From Diacronema lutheri (taxonomy: Eukaryota; Haptophyta; Pavlovophyceae; Pavlovales; Pavlovaceae): DNA of 64,000 nucleotides. Each line of letters starts with the position of its first letter. Within the stretch, counting starts at the first letter, position 1. Positions 43,341 through 54,424 of the stretch are shown one piece after another. The notes beneath the pieces are model-generated. The model was not told the origin of the DNA, searched no databases, and worked only from the letters and a program-made list of their open reading frames with translations. The DNA is taken from positions 186,001-250,000 of the forward strand of contig JAGTXO010000003.1 of the NCBI GenBank assembly GCA_019448385.1, in the 5' to 3' direction. The position numbers and the translations under genes were made by a program.

Positions 43341-46121
43341 ATGTTCTTCGGCTCGGGCAGAAGCACCGACCCTGGCTCTGCAGGCCCGCAGCACTTGCAA
43401 GCGGCGCCGTCCGCGGCGCCGCAAGGCCAGCAGCATGCGCCGCAACCCCCCGGCGCCAGCATGCTCGTCGGCTCCGCGGGCGGCTACGGCGTGCCGGGCT
43501 GCGCGCTCGGCACGCCAATGACCGTCCTCGCCACGCCCGCGCTCGGCATGCCCGTCGGCCACGCGTTCGCCGCCGACGCGTTCCCCGTCGAGGTGCCGCT
43601 GCGCGTCTTCTGCCTCCGCTGCGGCAAACCGTACGCTTCGAACGATGGCGCGCGCAAGCACTGCAAGCGGTACCACCCGCAGTGGATGGCGGAGATGGAC
43701 GCGCGCCGCGAGCCCGTCTCGTCCACCACCCGCCCCGAGGGTCTCCCGCTCGACGACGCCGAGGCCGACGCGCCGCCCGCGCAGAAGCGAATTCGCGAGC
43801 AGCCGTCCGCGCCCGGCGCCGCGCAGCCGGGCGGCAAGGCGGCGGTGGGCGCGCGCGGCGTGGTGCGCAAGAGCGGCGACGCGGAGCATTCCATTGCCGC
43901 CGCGGACGTCGCCGCGCCGCAGCCCGGCCGCGTGCTCGCCTCGGAGCGCGCGGCGCCGGCCGCGGCGAGCTCCGCCGTCGGCGCCGACGCGGCCGCCTCG
44001 ACCGCCGGCGGCGTCTGGATGCGCGTCGGGCCGCTGCAGCAGCCTGCGTGCGGTGGTGGCGCGCACGCGGCCGCGCACGCGCATGCCATCGTGCCCGGCG
44101 TGCCCTTCGGCTCTGCGGGCGGCCTGGGCGTGAGCGGCGCGACAGGACCACCGAATGACCACCCCGCGGCTGTGCAGATGGCACACGCTGCCGAGGCGCA
44201 GGCGCAGGCGCAGGCGCAGGCGCAGGCGCTCGGCCTGCAGCAGCTCGCGCAGCTCGCGTCGCACCAGGCGCACGCACACGCGCAGCTCACGCCGCACGCG
44301 CCGCCGCCGCACACGCCCCTTCCCTTCTACGCTGGCTGCGGCGGCGGCGGGCACTTTGGCGCAGCGGGCGCGCTCAGCGGCACGCCCGCGCTCGGCGGCG
44401 GGTGGGCGGGAGAGGTGCACGTACACGCGGCGCAGGCGGCGCAGCACGCGGCGGCTGCCGCCGAGTGCCAGGCGCAGCTGCGGCCCGCCGGCGCCGACGG
44501 CGCGCACTCCGCCGGCGCCGGCGACTCCGCCGTCGCGCACGCGCCCGCGTCCGCCGCGTTCGCGCCCGCGTCCGCCGCCGCGCTGCGCGAGCAGCACGCG
44601 GTCGCACAGCAGGCGCACGCGCAGCGGCAGATGGAGCAGCAGATGCAGCAGATGCAGCAGATGCAGCAGATGCAGCAGCTCGAGCAGCAGCAGCAGCTCG
44701 AGCAGCAGCCGCAGCTCCTTGGCTCCGCCGCCGCCGCGGCAGTCGCCGCCGCCGCGCCGCTCGCGTGCGCGCAGATCGTCGCCGCCGCCGAGTATGAGGC
44801 GGCGGCGGCGCAGTGCGCGGCGGCGGGCCACGTGATTGCCGCCGCGCAGTACGAGGCGGCAGCGATGGCGGCGGCGCACGCCGCGCACGCCGCCCTCGAC
44901 GCCGTCGGGCGCGATGCGATGGCGATGGCTGAGGGCTGCGCGAGCCGCCACGAGCGCGCGGCGGCGGCCGCAGCGGCGGCGGGCGGCGGCAACGGCGGCC
45001 TGGCGTCGCTCTGCTGCTTGGGCTCGGCGGGCTCGGCGTCCGGCGGCTCGCTCCCCTTCGCGTACGGCGCGCCCATTTCTGCGCCCATCGGTGTGGTGGA
45101 CAGCGCGTGCACGCCGAGCCCGACGGGAACATGTGCGCTGCTCGGCGGCGCGCAGCCGCCTCCCGCGCTCGGCGCCGGCGGCTCGGACGCGGGCTCGTCG
45201 AGCCAATCGGGCGGCGGTCAGTCGAGCGGATCCGTGCCCGCCACGCCGTGCGCACACGCGCCGCCGCCCGTCCCCGCCCATCTGACGCAAGGCGAAGTGC
45301 GCGCATTAAGCGCCCAGCTGCTGCCTCCGCCTGCGCACGTCGGCGGCTATGCCGGCAGCGGGCTGGGCGGCGGCGGCGGCGGCGGTGGCGGCTGCGGCGG
45401 GCTCGGCGCCGCCGTGTGCGAAGGCGGCCTCGGCGCGACAGGCGGCTGCAGCCTGCACACCCTTGGCGGCATTGCGGCCATGGCTGTCGACGTGACGGAC
45501 CCTCTCGAGCTTGGCGCCGGCCTCTGCGCAACCGCGGCCGGCCCGCCGCCGCCCGAGGCCGCGACCGGCGGTGGCGACGCGACGCCCGCGCAGCTCGCCG
45601 CCGCCGCCGCCGCCGCCACCGCCGCCGGTCTCGGCTCGTTCGGCACCTTCGCAGCGCTCGGCGGATCTGGCGGCGGCAGCGGCGACAGCGCAGTGGCCGC
45701 CGCTGGCGATGGCGCGCTCGAGCAGCTGGGCTGCATTGCGACCGATCGCACCGTGCAGCGCGCCGGCGCCAATCTTCGGCCGCTCGCGTCGAGCAGCGGC
45801 TTCGAATGCGGCGGCGACAGCGGCGGCGGCGGGGGCGACGGCTCGAGCGGCGGCGTGCACGCCAGCGTCTCCGGTGAGCTCCGCGACATCTTGCCCTCGT
45901 CGTCGTCGGGCGCGCTCTTACTGCCCATGTCCGTCTCCTTTGTCGAGCAACTGTCGCTCTCCCTCTCGGAGGAGAACTTCTTCAAGCACTCGCTGCAGCA
46001 GACGTTGAACACGCAGCTCGCCGCGCACTCGGACGGCGCGCACGCCCAGAGCGGCGCGGGCCACGGCGCGGCCGGCGGCGGAGGGGCGCTCGGCGCTTCG
46101 GGCTCAGCGGCCGGCGTCTAG
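43341..46121 (+). CDS. C2H2 zinc-finger protein with long low-complexity regions
   Basis: A 926-residue protein from ATG 43341. One C2H2 finger lies near residues 89-112, FCLRCGKPYASNDGARKHCK followed by RYHPQW: two Cys, the hydrophobic core, then His-X4-His. A basic patch (AQKRIREQP) may be a nuclear localisation signal. The rest is Ala/Gly/Ser-rich with a Gln tract (about 44615-44730, QMQQMQQ repeats and EQQQQLEQQ) typical of transcription factors. A more ordered C-terminal region is SGELRDILPSSSSGALLLPM with SFVEQLSLSLSEENFFKHSL. A nuclear DNA- or RNA-binding role is inferred. Upstream in-frame sequence without a nearby ATG supports the start chosen. Plus-strand coding is favoured over the long antisense frame because the finger and C-terminal motif lie on this strand. 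Confidence 0.75.
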   Translation: MFFGSGRSTDPGSAGPQHLQAAPSAAPQGQQHAPQPPGASMLVGSAGGYGVPGCALGTPMTVLATPALGMPVGHAFAADAFPVEVPLRVFCLRCGKPYASNDGARKHCKRYHPQWMAEMDARREPVSSTTRPEGLPLDDAEADAPPAQKRIREQPSAPGAAQPGGKAAVGARGVVRKSGDAEHSIAAADVAAPQPGRVLASERAAPAAASSAVGADAAASTAGGVWMRVGPLQQPACGGGAHAAAHAHAIVPGVPFGSAGGLGVSGATGPPNDHPAAVQMAHAAEAQAQAQAQAQALGLQQLAQLASHQAHAHAQLTPHAPPPHTPLPFYAGCGGGGHFGAAGALSGTPALGGGWAGEVHVHAAQAAQHAAAAAECQAQLRPAGADGAHSAGAGDSAVAHAPASAAFAPASAAALREQHAVAQQAHAQRQMEQQMQQMQQMQQMQQLEQQQQLEQQPQLLGSAAAAAVAAAAPLACAQIVAAAEYEAAAAQCAAAGHVIAAAQYEAAAMAAAHAAHAALDAVGRDAMAMAEGCASRHERAAAAAAAAGGGNGGLASLCCLGSAGSASGGSLPFAYGAPISAPIGVVDSACTPSPTGTCALLGGAQPPPALGAGGSDAGSSSQSGGGQSSGSVPATPCAHAPPPVPAHLTQGEVRALSAQLLPPPAHVGGYAGSGLGGGGGGGGGCGGLGAAVCEGGLGATGGCSLHTLGGIAAMAVDVTDPLELGAGLCATAAGPPPPEAATGGGDATPAQLAAAAAAATAAGLGSFGTFAALGGSGGGSGDSAVAAAGDGALEQLGCIATDRTVQRAGANLRPLASSSGFECGGDSGGGGGDGSSGGVHASVSGELRDILPSSSSGALLLPMSVSFVEQLSLSLSEENFFKHSLQQTLNTQLAAHSDGAHAQSGAGHGAAGGGGALGASGSAAGV

Positions 46122-46809
46122 GCGCGGACGCAGCCAAGGATGTAACGGCCAAGGATGGCTCGCGCGCTCCGCCGGCGCTCCGTCGTCGCCCGGGCATGCG
46201 CCCTGCGCGCCCGTGCACAGTCGGGTGTGCGATCGCGCACCGCTGCACAACACGACACTCACCCTCAACACGACGCCACCTTTCAACACGACACGCATCC
46301 GCAACACGACACGCACCCTCAACACGACACGCACCCTCCCATGCAGCCCGTGCACGGCGCGCGCGGCGCGCCGAGGCTGCGCACCGGCTGCACCCCCAGC
46401 ATGCCGGCCGTTACATCCACCTCCTCCCCCCCCCCCCCCCCCCCCTCCCCGTGCCACACAATGTTTCCATGCACACACGCGTTGCACACAAAGACTGCGA
46501 GCGAGACATAGCAAGCCGAATGGCGGCCCAGGGGTAGCACCCAGGCGTGACCCGCGGCGCCGGCGGCGTCGGCCGACGCGGGCTCTCTCCACGTGGGCGC
46601 CTGCGCGTTGGCGCGCGTTGCCCTGTGAACCGATTGTAGCACGTGCCCGGGAGGGCGCAGGCTCTATAGATTTAGATTCGGTTTTGGTTGTTTGTTTGTT
46701 TGTTTTGTTCGGACGGCCGTAGCAACTCAGTCATCAGTCGTGCCACCGGGACGCCCCCCCCCCCTCCCCCACCCCCATCCCCCCCCCCCCCCACCCCCTT
46801 CCGCCTGGT
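46122..46809. other. Convergent intergenic region with homopolymers and minisatellite
   Basis: Between the zinc-finger gene (+) and CSE1 (-). It holds an 18-bp-type tandem repeat built on CAACACGACACGCACCCT (46262-46340), a C tract at 46428-46445, an AT-richer patch with TTTG repeats (46660-46715) that may include both polyadenylation regions, and another C tract at 46757-46790. No gene seen. Confidence 0.6.
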
Positions 46810-49800
46810 TCAGCGCAGCGAGCTCGGGTCGATGCCCGCGCGCTGCAAGTAGGCCATCAGGTTCTGCACGCACGAGAAGGGAGGGAAAGGGGCGGCGGGG
46901 AGGAGGCGCGCGCGCGGCGTGGCGAGCAATGGACGGCGCGGTAGGATCAGCGCGCGCAGGTGCCGCACTCGTTCTGACCGCAGCACCGCGCCGCGCGCGG
47001 TCTGCGGTTTCGCGTGTGTGCCGCACCGTTTTGAGCGGCTCGGACGGGTGCGCCGAGAGGCGCGGCATCAGAGCGCCCGGCTGCGCTGCGCACGCCGCCT
47101 GCACGCCGCGCGCAAACTCGATACGCACATCGCACCCGCGCGTAGGGTCGGAGGGCGGCTCGGCGGCGTGGTGCAATCTTGCGTACGCGGCAGCGTAGCC
47201 CGGCCCCTCCACCTCGACGCCGCCCGCCTCGTCCCCATCCTCGTCGCCGCCGCCGTTCGCGCCGCCGCCCGCCCTGTCCGTTGGCGCGTCGACCCGCTCG
47301 AGCAGCGCCTGGCCCACGTCGAGCGCGCGCACGGCCAGCTCGGCGTACCTCGCGTGTGCGCTGAGCGTGGGCGAGCGCGAGACAAGGCGAACGAGTGCAA
47401 GCGCGCAGAGCAGCCGCTCGGGTTGTGCGACTGTGTGCGGCACGTGCTCAAGCCACACCTGCTCGAAGAAACCGCAGAATGTGCCCGTGTGCAGCCCTGC
47501 CCGCCATCGGGGGATGGGGGGGGGGGGGGGGGGGGGGCAAGCGCATCGAAAGGTGGTGATGATCTCATCGCGGCACGCGCAAGAAATCACCTTCCCTCAT
47601 ATCGCCAACTGCATGGCACGCGCGTGACACGCGCGCGCACACGTCACGCGCCGCAGCGCGGCGTGCCCCCCCCCCCCCCCCCCCCTCCTTCCCCCCCCCT
47701 TCCCTTCCTCCTTCCGTTCCCCCGCGCGCACCTTCCATCGCATTGACGAGCAGCTCTGCGCCATGCTCGTGGCAGACGACCAGCCGCGAGAATGCGGCGC
47801 ACAGGCTGAGGGCATACCGGCGGGTCCGGTTGCCCTGCCAGCGGGTGAGCGTCACGCGGCACACCTCGGCCACGTACGGGCTCACAGACGCCGTCGGCGC
47901 CGCCTCGAGCACCGCGCCGAGCAGCGCGCAGCCGTCCACTTCCGTCGCCTGGCGGTGCGGTGCGGTGAGGTAAGCGAGAGGGTGGGCGGGGGGGGGGGGG
48001 GGGGCGGGTTAGGGCGGGGCGGGGCGGGGCGGGGCGACGTGTGGGCGCGTCGCCGCGCGCGGGTGGCGCGCGCCGGCCGCGCGCCGCTTGGCCTTCGCGC
48101 CCACGGGCGTCACCGCCGTGCCCTCCACGCGCGAGACCCGCCACCGACAGGGCGGCTTCCACCGCCACCGCCATCGCCACCGCCACCGCCACCGCCACCG
48201 CCATCGCCACCGCCACCGCCACCGCCACCGCCGCCGCCACCGCCACCTTTGCGGCGACATCCACCGCCGCCCCGCGCGGCGCACCTTGGCGGCGAGAAGC
48301 TTCTGGAAGATTCCGAGCACCGCGGGGAGCGAGACGAGCACGGCCGCGTTGCGCGTGCGCACAAAGGCGCGCAGCAGCCGCGAGAGCGCCGGCACGTTGG
48401 CGCGCGCCTCCCACATGGCGGGCAGCAGCAGCGGCGGCCACAGCGCCGTGTACGCTGCGGACAGCACGACGCTCGTGCCGGCGGCCGCGCCACCCGTCGG
48501 CGCTGCCGCCGGCGCGGGCGCGGCGGCAGAGCGCGCCTCGAGCAGCTGCGCGAAGATCTGGAAGACGTAGGGCGCGAATTCGGCAACGTCCATTTGCAGC
48601 ACCTGCTGGAAGGGCGGGAAAAGGGCCGATTCAAACGCGTCGACTGCGCCCGGCTGCGCCGCGCACGTGTCGCGCACAAGCGCGGCGACGGTCTCGAAGA
48701 GGTAGTGATTAAAAGTGGGCGCCGACGGGTTGGCGCACACGCGCGCGAGGACGCGCGTGAGCGACTCGAGCACCGAGCCGACGTGCGGCGCGATGAGCTC
48801 ACCACCGCAGAAGGCGCACAGCCGCAAAATGGCGCGCATCGCATACTCCGACTCGGAGGAGGTGGGGCGTGCGAGGATCGAGAAGAGCGCGGTGAGGAGC
48901 GGCTGCACGTGCGCAGCCACGTCCGTGGGCGCGAGCACGCGCCCGCCACCGCCCGCCGCAGCCGTCGCCGCCGCCGAGCCCGCCGCCGCGCCCGCCGCGC
49001 CCGCCGCGCCCGCCGCGCCCGCCGCGCTCGCCGCGCCGCGCGTCGTGAGCAGCCGTTCGAGCGCGTGCGCGGCGTAGGTGTGCACGACGACGGAGGGCGA
49101 GCCGAGCAACGCGGGCAGCAGCGGCAGCGTCTCGCGCAGCGCCGCGGGCGAGAGCTGCGCGCGGAACGTCGCCACAAACTTGAGCGCCGCCGCGCACAGC
49201 ACGTGCGCGCCACGCCGCGGCGCTGCGCCAGTCGCACCGCCGTCGGCGCGGAGCTCGGGGGCGATCGCCGCGGCGTGGAAGGCACCAATGTCGACAAGCC
49301 CGCTCGTCTGCGTCGCGCCCTGCGCGCCCGAGCCCGCCCTGTGCGGCGGCGGCGGCGCCGAGGGCGGGGGCGGCGGGGACGGCGCGTCACGCGCGTCGCG
49401 CGGCGCGTGCCGCCGTGCGCGGGGGCGGCGCGCGCCGCGCCGGGCCGCACCTGATCGAGAGGGCAGTGACGAGGAAGATGGCCACGTCCTTCGACTTCCA
49501 CGCGCCGCTCGGATCGCGCGCGTATTCGGCGAGCAGCGCCTGCACGTACGCGGCGAAGATGGCGCCGACGCGCTCGGCAAAGGTTCGACAAAGCGCGCGC
49601 ACGAGCTCCGCGCACACGCGCCGGCGCGTGTCGGTGTCGGAGCCCTCAATGTCGCGCCGTATGAACTCGGCAGGGTCGTCCTCAAACATCTCCTCGTCCG
49701 CCTCGAGGAGGCGGAGGTTTGGTACCTGCGCGCACGCCGCGGCGTGCCCCGTCGCCAAAAAGGTGGATGGAAGGGGGGGTGGGTTGGGGGGTGGGTTGGG

Positions 49801-51239
49801 GGGGGGGGGGGGGGGGCAGGGGAAGGGGGCGTGGGTGGGTGGGCGGGCGGGCGGCGCGCGAGAGGCGCAGCGCCGCGCGGCACGCGCGCAGAGGCGCGCC
49901 GCCCGCGTGCGCGCGCACGATAATCCGCTCGCACACGTCCTGCAGCGCGCTGCCGTGCGAGAAGAGCGTGTGGTGCACCGATGTGGCGACGGACGTGAGG
50001 AACTTGATCGACGTGGTGGCGAGCGGGTCGTAGCGAGGGCCGGTGCCAACGGCGATGAGCCGGGTCCACACGATCTGCACAAACGCCGGGAGGAACGCCT
50101 CAAACTCCTCGTCGTACCTGCGCGCCGCACGCCGTGCGCCGCGACGCGCCGCGCGACTCGGCGCGCGCCGCGTGAGGGGATTCAAATTCAAAAGGGAAGA
50201 CAAACATGTCGTCTCGGCCGCGTCGGGGCGCGGCGCGGCTCGCCGCGCGCGCACTTGGAGATGTAGAGCGAGAGGCACTCAACCGTCACCGCCTGCGCGT
50301 GCTCGAGGGGCCCCGGAGGGTCGTCCGCATCGCCCGCGAGCGCGCCGGCGGGCGCGAAGGCGAGCAGCTTCTGGAAAGCGCCCATCCACTCGGCCATGTG
50401 GTCCTCAAAGTACTCGGGCAGGTCCTGCGATGCCAGGTCCATGTGCACGTCCACCGCCGCCTGCAAGCACGCGAGCGCGGCGCCGGAGCGCGCCGCGTCC
50501 GTCGGCGGCGTCGCCTCGAAAGCGCTGACGAGCATCGCGCTCAGCTGGAGGAGGGGCGCCTGCAGGTGGCCAAGGACGTACTTCATCTTGGTGAGCAGCT
50601 CGTCCGATTTGAACTCGTGCCGGTACGGCTTGAACATGGCGTGCGCCGTCTGCAGTAGCGCGAGCAGGAGCGCCAGGTCGGGCACGGACGCAGCCGAGCC
50701 AAGCTGGCCGACGAGATGCGGCATCAGTGACGGCCAGCGCTCGGGGAAGTCGTGCGCCGAGATCATCGTGAGCGCCTCGGAGAGCTGCCGTTGCACGAGC
50801 TCGGGCACGCTCACCATCAGCGCGAGCAGCGCGCCCTTCACCGCCTCCTTGTCGGCCGCGCTGATCGGCCGCTCGTCGTCCGACCAGCGCTGGCGAACGA
50901 CGTTCTTAAAGTAGACGGCGGCGGCCTGGCGCACGCCGAGCGGCGCCGCGCCATCGGCCGCGATCGTGAGCAGCAGCTGCGAAAATCCCGCCTCCACCTC
51001 CGCGCGCCGCAGCTGCTCCTCGGCTGCGCGCGCGCGCGTGCGCGCGCGCGCGCGCGAGACGCGCGGCGCGCGGCGCGCGTGAGCGCGTGCCGGGCCGCGC
51101 CGCGGCGTAGCGGCGTCGCGGCGCGGCGGCGGCGCGATGCAACGCGGCGCGTGGAGCGCGCCGCGTGCCCACCTTGCTTGCGCACCGCCTTGTCCGCCGA
51201 GACCGTCTGCTCGAGGCAGCTCTGCACCGCCGCCTGCAT
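46810..51239 (-). CDS. CSE1: Exportin-2 (CSE1/CAS), importin-alpha re-exporter
   Basis: Karyopherin that returns importin-alpha to the cytoplasm with RanGTP. Exons by hand: 51239-51173, 51023-50255, 50117-49919, 49725-49451, 49338-48285, 47948-47732, 47496-47027, 46863-46810; the sum is 3,105 nt or 1,034 residues, slightly longer than the animal protein because of Gly/Ala-rich loops. All junctions are GT-AG and keep frame. Diagnostic segments are QAAAVYFKNVVRQRW (importin-beta N-terminal domain), DFPERWPSLMPHLVGQL, the highly conserved FEDDPAEFIRRDIEGSDTDT RRR, VVHTYAAHALERLL, APYVFQIFAQLLEA and VLGIFQKLLAAK. The last exon encodes NLMAYLQRAGIDPSSLR. Several introns have a long C run ahead of the acceptor. 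It is divergent from the PP2C gene, with 141 bp between start codons. Confidence 0.95.
48160..48246. repeat. Hexamer repeat in CSE1 intron 5
   Basis: About fourteen units of CACCGC/CATCGC on the plus strand lie wholly within the intron between exons ending at 48285 and starting at 47948. Confidence 0.9.
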
Positions 51240-51380
51240 CGCGTCCGGTGCCGCGTGCGCTCCCGACCGCGCTCGCGCTCTGACCGCGCTTTCACTCACT
51301 TTGAAGTGCGCTCCGGGCCGTTGGAGGGAGTAGGGTCTGCGTAGCGGCTGGCGCCCGCATCCGCCACCACCACAGGCTCG
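51240..51380. promoter_or_regulatory. Bidirectional promoter region, CSE1 / PP2C
   Basis: Only 141 bp separate the two start codons. An AT-richer patch (TTTCACTCACTTTGAAGTG, 51290-51308) lies near the middle. No TATA box is obvious. Confidence 0.4.
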
Positions 51381-52529
51381 ATGGCCGACGCGCTCGACCA
51401 GATGATGGCCGGCTTTCGGCCCAAGCCGCCAACGGCCGGCGGGTTTGGCGCCGCGCATCACGCGCCCGCGCCACCCCCGCCACGCGCGCACCCGCCGCCG
51501 GGGCCCACGCGCGCGCCGCCGCCGCCGTCGCCGTGGTCGGCGCGCGCCGACGAGCAGCGCACGCCGGCGCCGGCGCCGGCGCTCGCGCTCGCGCCGGCGC
51601 CGGCGCGCGCGCCCGCACCGCTTGTCTGGCCCGTCGCGCACGCCGCGTGCGCCGAGCAGAACGCGCGCCACCGCAGTTACATGGAGGACGAGACCGTCGC
51701 CGTGGTCGACCTGCTTGGCGGCGACGCGGGCGGCGGCGGCGTCGGCGGCAGCGGCGGCACGCCGGCGTACGCGCTGTACGCGGTGTACGACGGGCACGGC
51801 GGGCGCACCGCCGTCGACTACGTGTGCGCGCAGCTCCACCGCGCCATCGCAGCCGAGGTGCGCGCGTCGCGCGGGCTCGGGCTTGGCGAGTGCCTGCAGC
51901 GCGCGTTCATGCGCGCGGACGCGGCACTCAAGCCGGCGGGCGCCTACTCGGCGGGCACGACGGCGGCGGTCGTGCTGCTCGCGCGCGATCCGGGCGGGAG
52001 CGTCCGGCTGCACCTCGCCAACTGCGGCGACAGCCACGTGCTCCTTGTGCCCAGGCGCGCAGCTGGCGCGGCCGGCGCTGCTGGCGCGGCCGAGCGGCTG
52101 AGCGAGGAACATTCGGGCAAGGCGGAGCGCGAGGTGGCGCGGATTGAAGCGGCGGGCGGCACCGTCGCGTACGGCCGCGTCGGCGGCATGCTCGCCGTGA
52201 CGCGTGCCCTCGGCGATCACGCTTTAAAAAGCGACCCGCACGGCAAGGGCCTCACAGCCGAGCCGTTCCTCGCCGAGCGGCAGCTGCGCGCGGACGAGCA
52301 CCTCGCGCTCGTCCTCGGCTCTGACGGCGTGTGGGAGAGCCTCAACGATGCGGCGATAGGCCAGATCGCGCGCCAGGTCCTCGAGGAGCGGCCGCCTGCC
52401 GGCATGGCGGGCGCGCGCGCGCAGGCCGCGGCGGCCGAGGTCGCGCAGCGGCTGGTGCGCACGGCGGTGCAGCGCGGCTCGCGCGACAACGTGAGCGCCG
52501 TGTGCCTCGTCCTCGAGCCGGCGGCGTAG
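51381..52529 (+). CDS. PP2C-type Ser/Thr phosphatase
   Basis: A 382-residue single-exon protein. After a Pro/Ala-rich N-terminal 80 residues comes the complete PP2C fold: RSYMEDETVA (Glu102, Asp103), YDGHGGRTAV (Asp137-Gly141), SAGTTAAVVLL, LANCGDSHVLL, LAVTRALGDHALK, GSDGVWESL (Asp315) and SRDNVSAVCLVLEP (Asp369, Asn370). These are the metal-binding and phosphate-binding residues of the family, so it should be active with Mn or Mg. The substrate is unknown. It is related to the phosphatase half of the fusion at 1.5-3.6 kb but lacks the kinase. Confidence 0.93.
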   Translation: MADALDQMMAGFRPKPPTAGGFGAAHHAPAPPPPRAHPPPGPTRAPPPPSPWSARADEQRTPAPAPALALAPAPARAPAPLVWPVAHAACAEQNARHRSYMEDETVAVVDLLGGDAGGGGVGGSGGTPAYALYAVYDGHGGRTAVDYVCAQLHRAIAAEVRASRGLGLGECLQRAFMRADAALKPAGAYSAGTTAAVVLLARDPGGSVRLHLANCGDSHVLLVPRRAAGAAGAAGAAERLSEEHSGKAEREVARIEAAGGTVAYGRVGGMLAVTRALGDHALKSDPHGKGLTAEPFLAERQLRADEHLALVLGSDGVWESLNDAAIGQIARQVLEERPPAGMAGARAQAAAAEVAQRLVRTAVQRGSRDNVSAVCLVLEPAA

Positions 52530-52812
52530 CGCCGGAGGCCCGTCGAACCACCGGCCGGCCCGACGGCGCGTGCGACGGCGCGGCGTCCGCCTCCGAGCAC
52601 GCGGCGGACCGCGGACCCGCCGACCGTTTCCGCGCCCCACTTACGACCCACTTCCCACTGTCAACTGAGTCAATTCCAACCTGTGACTGTGAGTGAGACT
52701 GGAGATCGTCTGTCTCGTGTGTGTCACGGTGACGGTCGCGTCCAGTTTTGAGTTTTCAATTCATCGGCGATCGTCCTCGCAAGGTCGCCGTCGATCGGCG
52801 ACCGTCCTCGCA

Positions 52813-54162
52813 ATGTCGGTCACGGCGAGCAAGCTCTTCGCGCCAACGCGCCTCGGCTCGCTCGCGCTGTCTAACCGCGTGGTGATGGCGCCACTCACGC
52901 GCTCCCGCTCGACAACCGAGGGGCTCGTCCAGGACCACGTCGTCGAGTACTACGCGCAGCGCGCGAGCGCGGGGCTCATCATCGCCGAAGGCACGCAGCC
53001 GTCCGCGATCGGCCAGGGGTGCGCGCGCGCGCGCGCGCGCGCGCGCGACGCGCCGTTGGGACGGGCTGCGCGGCGTTGCGTGGCGCGCGCCTGCCCGCCC
53101 ACCGCGCGCGCGCGCGCGCCGCGCGCAGGTACGCGCGCACGCCCGGCTGCTTCACAGACGCGCACGTGCGCGCGTGGCGCAAGGTGACGGATGCGGTCAA
53201 GGCCAACGGCGGGCGCATGATGCTGCAGATCATGCACGCCGGCCGCATCACGCATCCGCTCAACCAACACGGCGCCTCCATCTGCGTGGCGCCGTCGGCC
53301 ATCCGTGCCGCCGGGCAGATGTGGACGGACGCCAAGGGCATGCAGGACTTCCCCGTCCCGCACGCGCTCTCGACCGCCGAGGTGCCGAGCATCGTCGACG
53401 AGTTTGTGCGCAGCGCCGAATGCGCGATCGCCGCCGGCTTTGATGGCGTCGAGGTGCATGCCGCCAACGGTCCGCCGCAGCGCAGCCGTCCGCTCCCGCG
53501 CATCGCCCGTCCGCTCCCGAATGTGCGCGCGCGCCGCCGCCGCCGTGCGCGCCACCGCCGCACCTCACGCGGCGCGCGCTCGCCGCGGCGCGGCGCTCTA
53601 CCGGCCAGGCTACCTGCTCGACCAGTTCCTGTGCACGGGCACCAACACGCGCACGGACAAGTATGGAGGCTCGGTGGGCGGCCGCGTGCGCCTGCCTGCG
53701 ATGGTCGTCGAGGCGGTTGCGGCTGCGATCGGTGCGGGCCGCACGGCCATACGGCTGTCGCCCGGGCACAAGTTCAACGACATGAGCGACGAGGCGCCGC
53801 TGCAGACCGCGCAGGTGTTGCTCGACACGATCCCAACCGTCGACCTCGCGTACGTCCACCTGATGCTTGCCGATGCCTTCGCCCCCGAGCTGAATGGGGC
53901 GGGCGACGCGGCGCAGATCTTGCCGACGCTGCGGCCGCACGCGCGCGGCGCGCTGATCGCGGCGGGCAACCTTGACCGCGCCAAGGCCGAGGCGGCGCTT
54001 GAGAGCGGCCTGCTCGACGCAGCTGTCTTTGGACGCCCGTTCATCGCAAACCCGGACCTGGTGCGCCGGCTGCGCGAGGGGATCGAGCTTGCGCAGCCGC
54101 GGCCTGAGCTCTTCTACACGCCCGGGCCGGAGGGCTACTCGGACTACACGCCCGCGCCCTAG
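52813..54162 (+). CDS. Old yellow enzyme family NADPH:flavin oxidoreductase (12-oxophytodienoate reductase-like)
   Basis: FMN-dependent ene-reductase that reduces alpha,beta-unsaturated carbonyls; oxylipin precursors are typical substrates. Exons 52813-53018, 53129-53469 and 53609-54162 sum to 1,101 nt or 366 residues, the family length. The frame restores IGQGYARTPGCFTDAHVRAW and VHAANGYLLDQFLC across the two junctions. Hallmarks: KLFAPTRLGSLALSNRVVMA at the N-terminus, MLQIMHAGRI, the substrate-binding HAAN (His-X2-Asn), TRTDKYGGSVGGR, AIRLSPG and VFGRPFIANPDLVRRL near the flavin phosphate site. The start ATG 52813 lies shortly after an AT-richer leader. No targeting signal is evident, so it may be cytosolic or peroxisomal. 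Confidence 0.95.
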
Positions 54163-54235
54163 GAGCATCGCGAGTCGCGACGCGCGGCGTGGTTCTTCGA
54201 CGGCGTCTGCGCGTGCGATGACCATCGGTACAGGG

Positions 54236-54238
<3 letters not shown>

Positions 54239-54289
<51 letters not shown>
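54239..54289. repeat. 51-base G homopolymer
   Basis: An uninterrupted run of 51 G between the old yellow enzyme gene and the ankyrin-RING gene, flanked by G-rich interrupted runs (54233-54300). It is about 125 bp upstream of the next start codon. Confidence 0.95.
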
Positions 54290-54290
<1 letters not shown>

Positions 54291-54424
54291 GGAGGGGGGG
54301 TGGGCAGGCAAGGCAAGCCCCACGGCGACGCCTTGTGTGCGCCTTCGCCCGTGCGGCGTGTGGTCTCACGTCTGGTGTCGCTGACCCAAACTGACTTGAG
54401 TCTGATTGCGACGTTGGAACTGAG

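Noticed and set aside
43146-45290. Long minus-strand frame opposite the zinc-finger gene
   Set aside because: No domain; composition is an antisense shadow of Ala/Gly/Gln codons, while the plus strand encodes a C2H2 finger.
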